A stretch of DNA of 64,000 nucleotides, from contig CBFFRQ010000038.1 in assembly GCA_965644315.1 (NCBI GenBank), positions 1-64,000 of the forward strand, given 5' to 3'. Position 1 is the stretch's first letter; every line of letters begins with the position of its first letter. Made by a program: the position numbers and the translations under genes. The notes under the pieces are model-generated. The model made no database searches and was not told the origin of the DNA. It saw only the letters and a program-made list of their open reading frames with translations. This document shows positions 34,969 through 44,487 of the stretch, one piece after another. This DNA comes from Caecitellus pseudoparvulus. Taxonomy: Eukaryota > Bigyra: Bicosoecida.

Positions 34969-35118
34969 TTCCCTCGTGTTGGTGCGTTGTGCGTGGCAAT
35001 CGAAATGCATTGAACTGGGCCCGCCTCGAGGCCGTCCCCTCCCCCCTCTATGCCAGCGGCCACCAGGGCTCGCTGCATCTCTTGGGGGAGGGGACGCCTC
35101 CTTGCGGCACCCGCCAAT
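34969..35118 (-). repeat. Ngaro split repeat B2 (3' terminal)
   Basis: Outer B copy, contacting the B2 gene exon. It supplies the 14 foreign residues and the stop codon that end the interrupted host frame. Confidence 0.9.
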
Positions 35119-35305
35119 CGAGAAAAAGAAAAAAAAAGGAAAGAGAGTGACGAGGCCGGCTAATGACTGGTTTTGTCATGCCCGGTCCTGCCGTCGTCTA
35201 CTCTGCGTTGGGGCGGCGGGGGACAATTGTGCCACTAGCGTGGGACTGCCCGCCGCCCCTCCTGCCGGGAAACATGGTTGCCGGCTGGGGTGCCGGCAAC
35301 CTCGG
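35119..35305 (-). repeat. Ngaro split repeat A2
   Basis: Second copy of the A repeat, embedded between B1 and B2. It has a longer A-rich tract (35121-35137) than A1; the remaining 168 bp match. Confidence 0.9.
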
Positions 35306-35455
35306 TTCCCTCGTGTTGGTGCGTTGTGCGTGGCAATCGAAATGCATTGAACTGGGCCCGCCTCGAGGCCGTCCCCTCCCCCCTCTATGCCAGCGGCCAC
35401 CAGGGCTCGCTGCATCTCTTGGGGGAGGGGACGCCTCCTTGCGGCACCCGCCAAT
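35306..35455 (-). repeat. Ngaro split repeat B1
   Basis: 150 bp identical to 34969-35118. The tyrosine-recombinase stop codon (35461-35463) is 5 nt away, so the coding part abuts the repeat. Confidence 0.9.
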
Positions 35456-35460
35456 ACTTT

Positions 35461-36357
35461 TCAATGCTTGCTTCCTCCCCTGGGTGTCATGGCCTCGTGC
35501 CACAGCCTCGCCCCCTCCCCCCCCTGGGTGTAGTATCGTGCCCGGGTGGGGGAGCCAGCCGCCCAGCCCGCCGCGTGCTCCACCAAGACGTCGGGGGCCC
35601 GGCCTGTCCAGAACATATTGCCCCCGGGTCTCAGGTGGGCCAAGGACACGCCCGCTACAGCCTTCAGGATGCCTTGCAGGCTGAGCCACGCCCACCTTGG
35701 GAGCAGGCTTCCCCGCTTGTCCCGGGCCTGCTCCCGGAGGCGGTCGAAGGCCCCCGCCCACTCGGCCTGGCGCACCACCTGGATGTGGCGGTTTGCACTC
35801 AGGTGCGTTTTATCCGTGACCCTGGCCTCCACCCACTGCAGGGGGCCCGCCCGCCCGAAGTGCAACTCCTCCCATCGCAGGCCCCGGAGCTCTCCCGGCC
35901 TGCACATGCCATGAAAGCCGATGTAGATAGCTGCGGCGGCAGTTGGGGCATGCCTCCCGAGGTGTGGCCCGTCCCATGCCCGCTTCATGGCCTCCATGAC
36001 TTGTTCTTTGCTGATAGGGCGGCGGTGTTGCTCCCCTCTCCCTCGGTGGAGCCGGCGGATTGCCCGGCAGATGCTGCCGACTGTGAGCCCCAGCGGGGCT
36101 AGCGACGGGATTGGCAGGCCCAGATACCTAAAACCACCGACCCATTGCGCCAGGATCTGCTTCGCCCGATGGGGGGCCCATCTGCCTGCGGCCACGCCGC
36201 CCGTTAAGATGCCCACCATGGTCCGCGCCCTGTCCCGGGGTGCTGGAGCGGCCCTGATCAGGCCAGCAACCGCGCGAACGTACTTGACCACCGTCCCCTT
36301 TGCCAGCCTATGTTGGTGAATCCTGCTGATCGGGGACGCGGGGATGGCCCTGATCAT
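35461..36357 (-). CDS. Ngaro tyrosine recombinase
   Basis: At least 298 residues; the true N-terminus probably lies upstream because the frame overlaps the RNase H end. Tyrosine recombinases join circular element DNA to the target through a covalent Tyr intermediate. Box I arginine in GMCRPGELRGLRWEEL, box II in SLAHLRPGGNMFW (His then Arg, one residue closer than the usual HxxR), and the candidate nucleophile Tyr in RARYYTQGG. The N-terminal part has the helical core-binding look (HQHRLAKGTVVKYVRAV). The stop is 5 nt from repeat B1. Confidence 0.8.
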   Translation of the reverse strand: MIRAIPASPISRIHQHRLAKGTVVKYVRAVAGLIRAAPAPRDRARTMVGILTGGVAAGRWAPHRAKQILAQWVGGFRYLGLPIPSLAPLGLTVGSICRAIRRLHRGRGEQHRRPISKEQVMEAMKRAWDGPHLGRHAPTAAAAIYIGFHGMCRPGELRGLRWEELHFGRAGPLQWVEARVTDKTHLSANRHIQVVRQAEWAGAFDRLREQARDKRGSLLPRWAWLSLQGILKAVAGVSLAHLRPGGNMFWTGRAPDVLVEHAAGWAAGSPTRARYYTQGGEGARLWHEAMTPRGGSKH

Positions 36358-38522
36358 CTGCCAGAAGGTCTGCTTCCTTATCCAGAGTGTGTCTGTGCAG
36401 GGCGACGGAGAGTTGAGCTGAGTGAATCCACGCGGTGCCCGCCCCGGCCTTTCCCGACGGCCCTACGTCTAGGGACACATCATGCCACCGCTCAGCGGCG
36501 CTGCTTCCCCCTGCTGATACCTCCAGCTCGGCTGGTTGCCCTGGCGGGAGGCCGAGCGCTGCCGGTGTGCTGCTATCCACCCTTTCGGGGTGGCTGAGGG
36601 CGTCCGCCCGCCAATTCAGGCTCCTCGGGATCCACCGAGGCGCCAAGTGGACGTCCAAAACGCGGGAAACCCGCTCGAGGACCCCGCAGACGCGCGTGAG
36701 TTCACGGCTGTGCTTGCTGTACCCTCGTCGCGCCAGCGCCACCGCTGCCTGGCTGTCCGCAGCTAGGCATAGCAGCAGCGGCCCCGGCTCGGGAAAAACA
36801 TGCCGCGCCATTGCCATAGCCAAGGCGATTGCGTACAGCTCCAGCATCGTGGAGGCTCCCACGAGCTCCTCGCCCGGGGCTGTGCCGGGGATGCGCATGG
36901 ACGCGTACCAAGCGGAGTCTGTGCGTTCTCCTGGCCCTGCCCACCTCGACACTGTTGCCCCCAGCCCGCCTTCCCCCGACGCGTCGCACGAGCCAAAGAG
37001 GGCGGCGCGCCACCTGCTTGACAGTGGGGAGAGCGGGCGCATCGGGCCCGTCGATAACGGCCCACCGAGGGCCTCAAGGAGGGTCCGCAGGGCCCCGTGC
37101 GACGCCGGGGGGACAGGCACGAGAGCGCCGGGGGGCCGACGCGGTACTTGTGTGTGCGCATGGTGTCGTACAAGAGCGACAGCGTTTGTTTTGCGTGGGG
37201 CACCACGGCCGACAGGCCGTGCAAGCGCCCTGTGACCGCGGCGAAAACGCGCTTGGGGATGGTGGAGCAAGCGCCGAGGCGATTAAGGACCGCGGCCAGC
37301 TGCCACCGCAGCTGAGTTCGTTTGGCTTGAGGACACTCAAGGTACACCCCACACGGGGCACACCTGACCACCATCCCCAAGTACTGAACGACGCGCTGTG
37401 GCCCTTGCGTCTTCTTGCGCGACACCCGGAAGCCCACGTCCTCGAACAGTTGAGTTATCTTGGGCACGATCGATGGCCGTGGCCCCAACGTAGCTCCCCC
37501 AAGCCCGACGTCGTCTACGTACACAACCACATGCCCTGCTGGGAACGCCGCTTCGATCTTGGCGCCCAGAAGTCCAGAAAAAAAGCAGAAAATGGCCCCG
37601 GCCGGGCTGTACCCGAAGGCCATCCGAAGCATGCGGAAGGCTGGCCTGCCCTGGGCGAGCATGGTGAACAGTCCGGCGCCCGACGGAGCGATGGGGATGG
37701 CCGTGTACCCTGCTTCCACGTCCAGGACAACACAGTCCGAGTTCGGCGGGAGGCGCAGCGCCCAGCTCTCCAGCGTGGGGTAGTGGAATGGGGGGCTCAC
37801 TGAGGCCTGGTTGACGGCTGCCAGATCGTACACCACCCGCTGCTTGGCCCGGAACAGGCGGCTCGGGCGGGCGGGCGCGCGGGAAGAGCTGGCGGCCTGC
37901 ACCGCCTCGCCTGGGTTCGCAGCAGCCCACTGTCGCAGAGCTTCGTCGCTGACGCCCGGCTGGGGGGCCCATGTCGTGACAACGAAGGCAGAAGCGGCTG
38001 GCCCCCCATCTTTCGGTGCTGCTGCAGCTGCTGGGGGGTGACCGGCTGCAGCACGCGCGCAGCCGCGAAGGCGTCATAGGCCGCTGCCACCGCCCGCTCG
38101 TCGTGCGGCTGCAGCACGTATGCCGAGGACGGGGATGCCGCTGCCGGGGGGCGGCGGAACAGCAGCCAAGCGGGGTCCCACCCGCGCAGCGTGACCACGG
38201 TGAGCAGTCGCATGGCTGCGCACCGCTCAAGCTGCCGTAATCTGGAAGTGGTCTCGCCGCATGCGGGACACACGTCAGCGTGGGCCTCCTGGCAACCCCA
38301 GTATGAGACCACGGGGTGGGGGCCCCAGTCCAAGCCCCCACGCAAGATGTCCTCGAAGAGCCCCGGTGGAGTCCAACAACGGTCCCCATGCAGCTGCTGG
38401 ACCATTGATTCGATGAGCACGGCCATGGCGCGGTGGTCTGTCGAGAGCGGGGCGGCAGCCCTCCACTCCACGGGCACGGCCCGGTACCCCGTGGTCGCTC
38501 TCACCACCGCGCTCCGGCCCAC
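36308..38522 (-). pseudogene. Ngaro reverse transcriptase-RNase H reading frame, broken by two apparent frameshifts
   Basis: Three consecutive frames make one RT-RH polyprotein. Frame 1 (38522 to about 38005) holds an N-terminal domain with a CPAC motif and VLQPVTPQQLQQHRK. Frame 2 (about 38000 to 37135) is the RT palm: KQRVVYDLAAVNQ, LDVEAGYTAIPI, FRMLRMAFGYSPAGA, the catalytic VVVYVDDVG and QYLGMVV. Frame 3 (about 37130 to 36308) is RNase H: LFGSCDASGEGG, ELYAIALAMA, LAADSQAAVAL and HLAPRWIPRSLNWRADALS. Both frame changes fall at six-base homopolymers (38002-38007 and 37130-37135), so assembly indels are as likely as real decay. The frame overlaps the end of gag and the start of the recombinase. 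Confidence 0.7.
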
Positions 38523-38525
38523 CTC

Positions 38526-40608
38526 CTAGAGGCTGAGAGCTGCCTCCACCATGGCCGTGGTGACAGCGCGGGGCTGCATGCGCCGCTGGAAGTCACGTCC
38601 CTTGGATGCCACCTTCCGCTCCCACTGGCGCACCAGCATGGCCACTGCCTGCGCCTGGGTAAGTTCTGCGGGCTTACCTCCGACTGTGTGGGTCCGGCGC
38701 AGGTGGGCCACATGCTGGGCCAGGCGTGGGCAGGATGCCAGCGACCGGCGCCGCCGGTCGGATCCGACGCACCCGGGGCACCACACGAATGTGCTCGGGT
38801 CGTCCTGCCGGTACAGCCCCGCGGGAGGGCCACGAGCGGGGGTTTGCGCCGGGCCGCCCCCCGCACCTGGCATCGGTGTGGCGGCGGCCCCGGCCGCCCA
38901 TGCCTCGCGCGCCAGCGAGCTGGCCACCAGTGCTTGCCCCGTCGCCGACGCCATCATGACAATGGTGGCGTTAGTGCGGAACGTGGCCACCCAGGAGGCC
39001 CACGTCAGCTGGGCCCATCGCCTGCGCTGGCCTTCGGGCAACGCAGCGGCGGTCTGCGCCACGGCCCGCACTGCGATTGTGATCAGGAGTGCGCACGCCA
39101 TGGCTCGGCACAGGCCCCGCTGGTCTGCCAGGGCGGGCACCTCGGACGCCCACTTCCACCAGAACGCTCGGAGGGAGCGGTGGAGGTCGTCGGAAGGCGC
39201 CGTCAGCAAGTCCCTGGTCATCGCAGCAAGCCACCAAGCGCCCCCACGGTTGCCCAGCATGTGGCATGCCGACAGGGCACCCGCCCCAGTTACTGCCACT
39301 AGATGGGTTGGGTCAACTGTAACTTCCACCCTCCCTTGCACCAGGCGTACAGCAGTCACTACGTCCATAGCGTCGTCCATCATGACCGACGCGGACGGCG
39401 GGGCTACCTCATCGCCGGGGGCTGTGAGCCAGGACGGGTCGCCGGGAGCGGGCACGCGGGGCGAGTGGGGGGGGAGCTGGCGGGACAGGAACGTACCTGA
39501 CGGCACTGGGCCCGTTGCTGCGGGCACCTCTCGTGCAGCAGCCTCAGCCATCTCGACAGCCACCGTGGTCAAGGCGTCTGTGGTCCCCGCAGCGAAAACT
39601 GCCCCCAAGGCTGACAGGCGGTCCCGGGCCACCGCCGACGAGGGGTGTGCGGTCGGCCCAATGACCCGCAGCGCGCCTACAGTGACCAGTACCTCGTCGG
39701 CTGGCGACGACCGACCGCTGTTCTCCCCCATGTGACCGAAAACAGCCGACCCGCCTTCGGGGTGGACTGCCGGCGAGGCTCCGCCGCCCCACGGGGGAGG
39801 GGGGCTGCGGGCTATAGGCCGCCCTGTGCCTCTTGGAGGCCGGGGGGTGACCCGGGGCCGCCGCACGGGGCTGTAACCGGGCGGCATCCGGTGTGGTGCC
39901 CGGGAAAACGGGAAAGAACGGGGCGCCGGCATCGTCGTCGCCAAAGTCGTCGTCGCCCGCCAGCGCGGCCTCCAGGACCCGCTGCAAATGCATCACGATG
40001 TCGTCGGGGGTGAGGTCGGGGGGAATACCGTTGAGTCTGCACCATGCGGCGAAGCGCCGTGGAGGCCAAGCGGAGAGGGCGTACGGCGATGTCTCCTCCG
40101 TTGCCAAGCCCACGTAGAACTGCAGCTGCACGGCGACGTCCTCGCTCGGCACCGTCGCTCCCCTCTGCAGGAACCACGTAAGCACTGTGGCGGGATCTTG
40201 CGGGAGGTCGCCTGCGACTGCGTCCGGCTGGGTCGGGCGCGGGGGTAGGTGCGGGCCGTAGGGCGTGCCACTGCTCGCACCGCGCGGACGGGTTCGCTTC
40301 GTGCCGTGCCCCCGTGGTGAGCCGCCTGCGCGATGAGGGGCACCGTCAGCGGGGAGGCGGAAAGCTCTGCCCGCAATGAGGGATCGCATGCGATCTGCCC
40401 GGAATCCCTCGGGCACCTCCCGGAGGCGCCAAGCGGCCTCCATCTTACCAAAATCCTCAGAATCCGCCCACTTCAGCCAGTACTCGAACTCCTGCTCCGT
40501 TATGAGCGCCTTGGCTTGCTTGGCGGAGTTGACAGACATCATTTTGTCGTGGATGTCCTCCCAGCTTCCGCCCTCCGTGTCGCTGGAAGCTGGATCATCC
40601 GATGCCAT
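38526..40608 (-). CDS. Ngaro gag-like ORF (one apparent frame change)
   Basis: Starts at the ATG at 40608 (MASDDPASSDTEGG). The first frame runs to about 39850 with an acidic N-terminus and a domain ending LQRVLEAALAGDDDFGDDD; a second frame continues to the stop at 38526. The second part has a Pro/Arg-rich linker, an Ala-rich helical domain, and near its end a CPGC plus HVAHLRRTH zinc-finger-like motif, as expected of a nucleic-acid-binding Gag. The frames most likely join at the six-base homopolymer 39842-39847, so an indel or programmed shift is possible. About 690 residues in total. Gag role inferred from position and zinc finger. Confidence 0.6.
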
Positions 40609-40610
40609 CT

Positions 40611-40788
40611 CGAAAAAAAAGGAAAGAGAGTGACGAGGCCGGCTAATGACTGGTTTTGTCATGCCCGGTCCTGCCGTCGTCTACTCTGCGTTGGGGCGGC
40701 GGGGGACAATTGTGCCACTAGCGTGGGACTGCCCGCCGCCCCTCCTGCCGGGAAACATGGTTGCCGGCTGGGGTGCCGGCAACCTCGG
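40611..40788 (-). repeat. Ngaro split repeat A1 (5' terminal)
   Basis: The 168-bp core 40621-40788 is identical by eye to 35138-35305; an A-rich tract follows at 40613-40620. The gag ATG (40608) lies 2 nt inside. It presumably carries the element promoter. The outer end holds a 26-bp hairpin next to the integration point. Confidence 0.9.
40759..40784. other. Perfect inverted repeat at the Ngaro terminus
   Basis: GGTTGCCGGC, loop TGGGGT, GCCGGCAACC: 10-bp arms without mismatch, 4 nt from the recombination point. An identical hairpin is at 35276-35301 in repeat A2. It could be a recombinase-binding site or an RNA stem-loop; which one cannot be told from sequence. Confidence 0.7.
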
Positions 40789-43368
40789 TCTCGCGTGACG
40801 ACGTGCTCAGCGTCAGGTTTGTGCAGTGAGGGTGTGGGTGTGTCTGCCAGCTCCAACAGCAGCGATGTCGGGGCGCCTGCCCTGTCGTCGTGGGAGGGCA
40901 TCCTGGACCTCATTGGCGCTGTGCAGCCGTCCCGCTGTGCGCCTGGGCACGAATCGCTGCCCGGCACTGCTGCCATGTGCACGGGGTGTGCGCATGGGTG
41001 GGTGCACTCGCCTCCAGTGGCAGGTGCCGCGGGCTCGTGCCGCTCATGCAGCACATGGGAGGGCAGTGTGTTGAGCATGTGCCTGAGCCTGGCAGTGTAC
41101 GGTGCGGTGCTGCTGGGCACGGTGTACTCGTGGCATGTTGTGGCTACAGCGGTGGCGGAGGAGGGTGGGGGCGCGGGCCAGGGTGGAGAGACTGCCAAGT
41201 CTGCTGTCGGCGGGAAGCAGGTCGCTGTGCAGGCCCAGGTCAACCCCATGTACCAGAGCACAACACGAGGGGCCAAGGGTGACACTGGGACTGTGCTGCC
41301 AGACGACAAGGCGGCCCGACCCGGCACGCCACACGCTGAGGGGGGTGATGTGCAGGGTCCCCTGCTGCGGGCATCCGCTGGCGTGCTGCTGGGCCTGCAC
41401 ATCATGCTGTCAGGGCTGGTGGCAGATGTCCTGGTGGATGGGCCGGGCGGGGGTGTGGGGCAAGACAGCATCGTGTGGCAGCGGGAGGTGACGGGGGGTG
41501 TCGTGCCCATCCCTGTGCACTCTGCATCGTGGGCCTGTGCGGCCCAGGCCATGCTGCGTGGCGTGTCAGGGGATACTGTCATGGCCTCCCCCGCCGCTCG
41601 GCAGGTGCTGACGTATGGCCTGCTGCCCCTGGTGTCGGTGGTGTTGGGGGCAGCTCTGGGTGGTGGGCTGGGATGTGCTCTGTCGACACAGTGGCGCTGT
41701 CGGTCACGCCCTGCAGGCAGGGGCGTGGGCGGAGTCAGCGGTGGTGTTCCATTGGCGTGGCATGCGGGCGTGCTGGCAGGGGTGTTGTCCCTGCCTCGCA
41801 GCATCACGGGGCTGGTGCGCATCGCCAGCGTGTGGGATGTGGCCCATGGCGGGTCTCGCCTGGTGTCCGAGTGGGGCATTGAGGCAGGCAGTCCTGAGCA
41901 CTGGCGCTTGATCGGCGCATCCGTCGTGTTGGTGGTGGTGTGGTTGGGCCTGGCAGTGGCGGGCCTGGTGGCTCTGGGGCGGCGCCTGGTGCAGGGCGAC
42001 GCCAGGGCCAGTGCCGGCGGTGCGACATCCCCCACGTGTGCATGTGCACGTCAAGTGCCGCTTCCAGTGCCACTGCCCATGTCATGGTCCCTGCTCACGT
42101 CACGGCGGTCATCGCCGCTGCTGCCGCCGTGGACGCCCCCTGCCTTGACGCCCCTGCTGCTGCCGAGTGTGCTGTGGGTGTGGACGATTGTGGCAGGTGT
42201 GACGAATGCGCTGGTGCCTGTGGGCGCAGGCGCGACGTTCTCCCTTGCCGTGGCCATGATTGGCATGTGGCTGTTCCACGAGGTGCTGCGCACGTTCAGT
42301 GTGGCGGAGGACCTCGTGAACGCCAAGCTGCGCCGTGCCAAGCGCAAGGCCCGCAGCAGCTCACACAGGCCAGGCATGGACAGCATCCGACAGGCCAGTG
42401 TGGATGCGGTAGGGCGTCGTGTACACACCTTGCTGCGTCTGGTGGGGTCGGATGTCGGTCCACCAGCGCAGGGTGGGGCCAGTGTGGGTGGGCCCCAGCA
42501 GGCTGGCTTCAAGTCCCTGCGCGCTCTGCAGCGCCTGGCATGGCAGGGCCGCACACTGCATGTCCTCATGTCGCTGGTGCTGGGATGTGTCACTGCACAG
42601 GCAGGGTGTGCGTACTTGCTCTTCACGTACGACACGGCGGCGTTCGTGGAGAACTCCCGGTATGCGCAGAGCATGGAGGCGACCTTTGACGTCGTGCAGG
42701 CGTCTCGAGCCACGACGTGGGTGCTGGCGTGTGCATTCTGGGCGCCCATCGTGGTGTTGGTGGCGTGCCTGGTGCTGGGGCGGGCCGCCTACTCGCTCAG
42801 CGGCCTGGTGGGCCAGGGTGTGGGGAGGGCAAGCGCAGCGCTGTGGCGTTGCGTGTCCAAGCAGTGCACTGCTGCACCACGCGGCAGGCGGGCGCTGTCT
42901 TTGGGTGCAGGTGGGGGCGGCTTGCTGCAGGTGGGGAGCCAGGCCAACCCGATGTTGGCTGGGAAGGAGCGTGCGGCATCGTTGAGCACTGCCACGCTGC
43001 GTGGTGGTCAGGGGCGTGTGCCGGCTGATGGCGTTGTGGCCGGCACAGGTCGCGCGGCACGTGACGCTGGTGCAGAGCAGGGCAGGGACAGGGGCCTCAG
43101 TACGTCTGTCACGTCGTTTGCAGCTCGCCGGGCCCGCCCGTCGTCCCTTGCAACTCGCCGCATCTTGCACGGAGCCCGTGGCTCGCGCGGCACCGTGGCG
43201 CCTGGAGGTCGCAGCGTGGGGTCGCTGTTGATGCTGGCAGCATGTGAGCATGCTCAGGTACGGGCTGTGCGGCCTCGTCGGCGCACCCAGCGGGGCGATG
43301 GGGGTGGGGGGCAGTCTGTGCGTCGCCAGCGCCCAGTGAGTGCCACTCGGCGTGGGCTGCACCTGTGA
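40789..43368 (+). pseudogene. Surface-protein gene B2, 3' part (membrane module), separated by Ngaro
   Basis: Continues the B2 frame exactly where 34968 stops: TCG|TCT CGC GTG. It encodes a short Cys-containing juxtamembrane piece, about 8 hydrophobic segments (first near 41065-41130) and the basic Arg-rich tail, with NPMY and NPML motifs as in B1. Intact to the stop at 43366-43368. Compared with B1 (26-2605) it shows scattered substitutions and a one-codon-scale difference near 40827. The open frame also extends upstream through the element's A1 repeat to 40333, so an element-initiated transcript could in principle express it, but no start supports this. Confidence 0.75.
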
Positions 43369-44487
43369 TCGGTGACAAGTGGGTCGGAGTGAAGCAGGAC
43401 TGCATAGAAGGCTTTCAAAATGATGTGTATTGTCTGCATCGTCACTTCCTGAATGCGTTTCAGGTGTGACGAAGCTCCTTGTTTGCAAGCCGTGAGACCC
43501 AGCCCCAGCTTGTCAGAGCTTTTCCCCTGGATCCAAGCCTTTCTTGGTGAAGACCTCAAGAAAGTGCAAAGGTCAATGTGCTTGTAGTTGGCGCTATTGT
43601 TGTGGCTCATGCAAGTGATGCTTGAGGGTGAAAAGCCCGTGCACCCCGAGCCGCTCTGGGCAGGCGCAGGACAGTCGAAGAACGGAAGACCCCTGCGCCG
43701 CGCAGGCACAAGCCGAGTTGATTAACCCGTGCACAACAGGCCCCATAAGACAGACAAATTAGCACCTTTGGATGATCCACCGCCAAAGCCCTGCGCTGGG
43801 CCCGACGGTTGGCCCTGCGCCTCAGGGCAAGGAGAGTGAGCCTACCGAGTCCAGCTGCTGACTGGACATTGGTGAGGAAACTGGTTTTGGTGCACCCACA
43901 TTTATTCTGTCTTGTCTCAAAGCTGCGATCAGGTGATGTTTCCCTCCTTTCCCCGCCGAACAACGCGCACGTTCCACCAAGGACATGCTCCGCTGCCGTT
44001 GCAGGCGAGGAAGAGGAAAAACAGACCAAGTTTAGCACTCCTGTCTTTGCACCTGGACCAGAATAAATTCAAGATAGGTGGAAGAGGGGGCGAAGTGCGC
44101 TGTCAGGCAAATGTGCATGTTCAATCCTGCAGCGCAGCTACTATAGCAGTACATGCAGCTTGCCAGATGTACATGCACGTTGCACTGCGAGAGTACACTG
44201 AAAAGCCAGTCGAGGCAATCCCAGCGTAGCGACAGAACTCGACGTGCACCACGAATGTCACGACACCAACACATCCCTGAAACCATGTTTTTGTGCTCTG
44301 CCTCCTCTACATTGGATACTTTTGCCTGCGATCGGCCTCGCCTCCAGGGCAAGGCGGTGTGGGACACCTCGTGCCTGGGGGCAGTGCACTTTGCCGATAA
44401 TTCCGCAGCAAGGCCATTGACACTGTTGCCAGAACGCCATTTTCGCATGAACGACCCCTCTGGTCATCGGGTAGTGATACTGCCAGT
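43369..44487. other. Intergenic region between B2 and A2
   Basis: 1.12 kb without a convincing gene, GC-poorer than neighbours. It should contain the A2 promoter. It is not recognisably related to 2606-3348 although the flanking genes are. No RNA gene or mobile-element remnant seen. Confidence 0.45.

Larger units (their letters stand above)
34969..40788 (-). mobile_element. Ngaro-type tyrosine-recombinase retrotransposon inserted in B2
   Basis: 5,820 bp, element orientation minus. Reading in that orientation: repeat A1 (40788-40611), gag, RT-RNase H, tyrosine recombinase, repeat B1 (35455-35306), repeat A2 (35305-35119), repeat B2 (35118-34969). This split-direct-repeat order and the presence of a tyrosine recombinase instead of a DDE integrase are diagnostic of Ngaro (DIRS-order) elements. 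Both A copies (168-bp core) and both B copies (150 bp) look identical, indicating a recent insertion. No target-site duplication: flanks GCGTCG and TCTCGC join directly to give the empty site at bases 25/26. Three reading-frame changes sit in the internal ORFs. Confidence 0.93.

Noticed and set aside
36763-37902. Diversity-generating retroelement or group II intron reverse transcriptase
   Set aside because: The RT is linked to RNase H, gag and tyrosine recombinase inside split direct repeats. No template/variable repeat pair or intron structure was seen.
34969-40788. Conventional LTR retrotransposon
   Set aside because: No target-site duplication, no DDE integrase or protease, and the repeats are split (A1...B1A2B2) instead of two terminal copies.
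40333-43368. A single 1,011-residue plus-strand gene spanning the element end and the B2 3' part
   Set aside because: The first 150 codons are antisense gag and Ngaro repeat A1. The paralogue B1 shows that the frame normally continues from an ectodomain.
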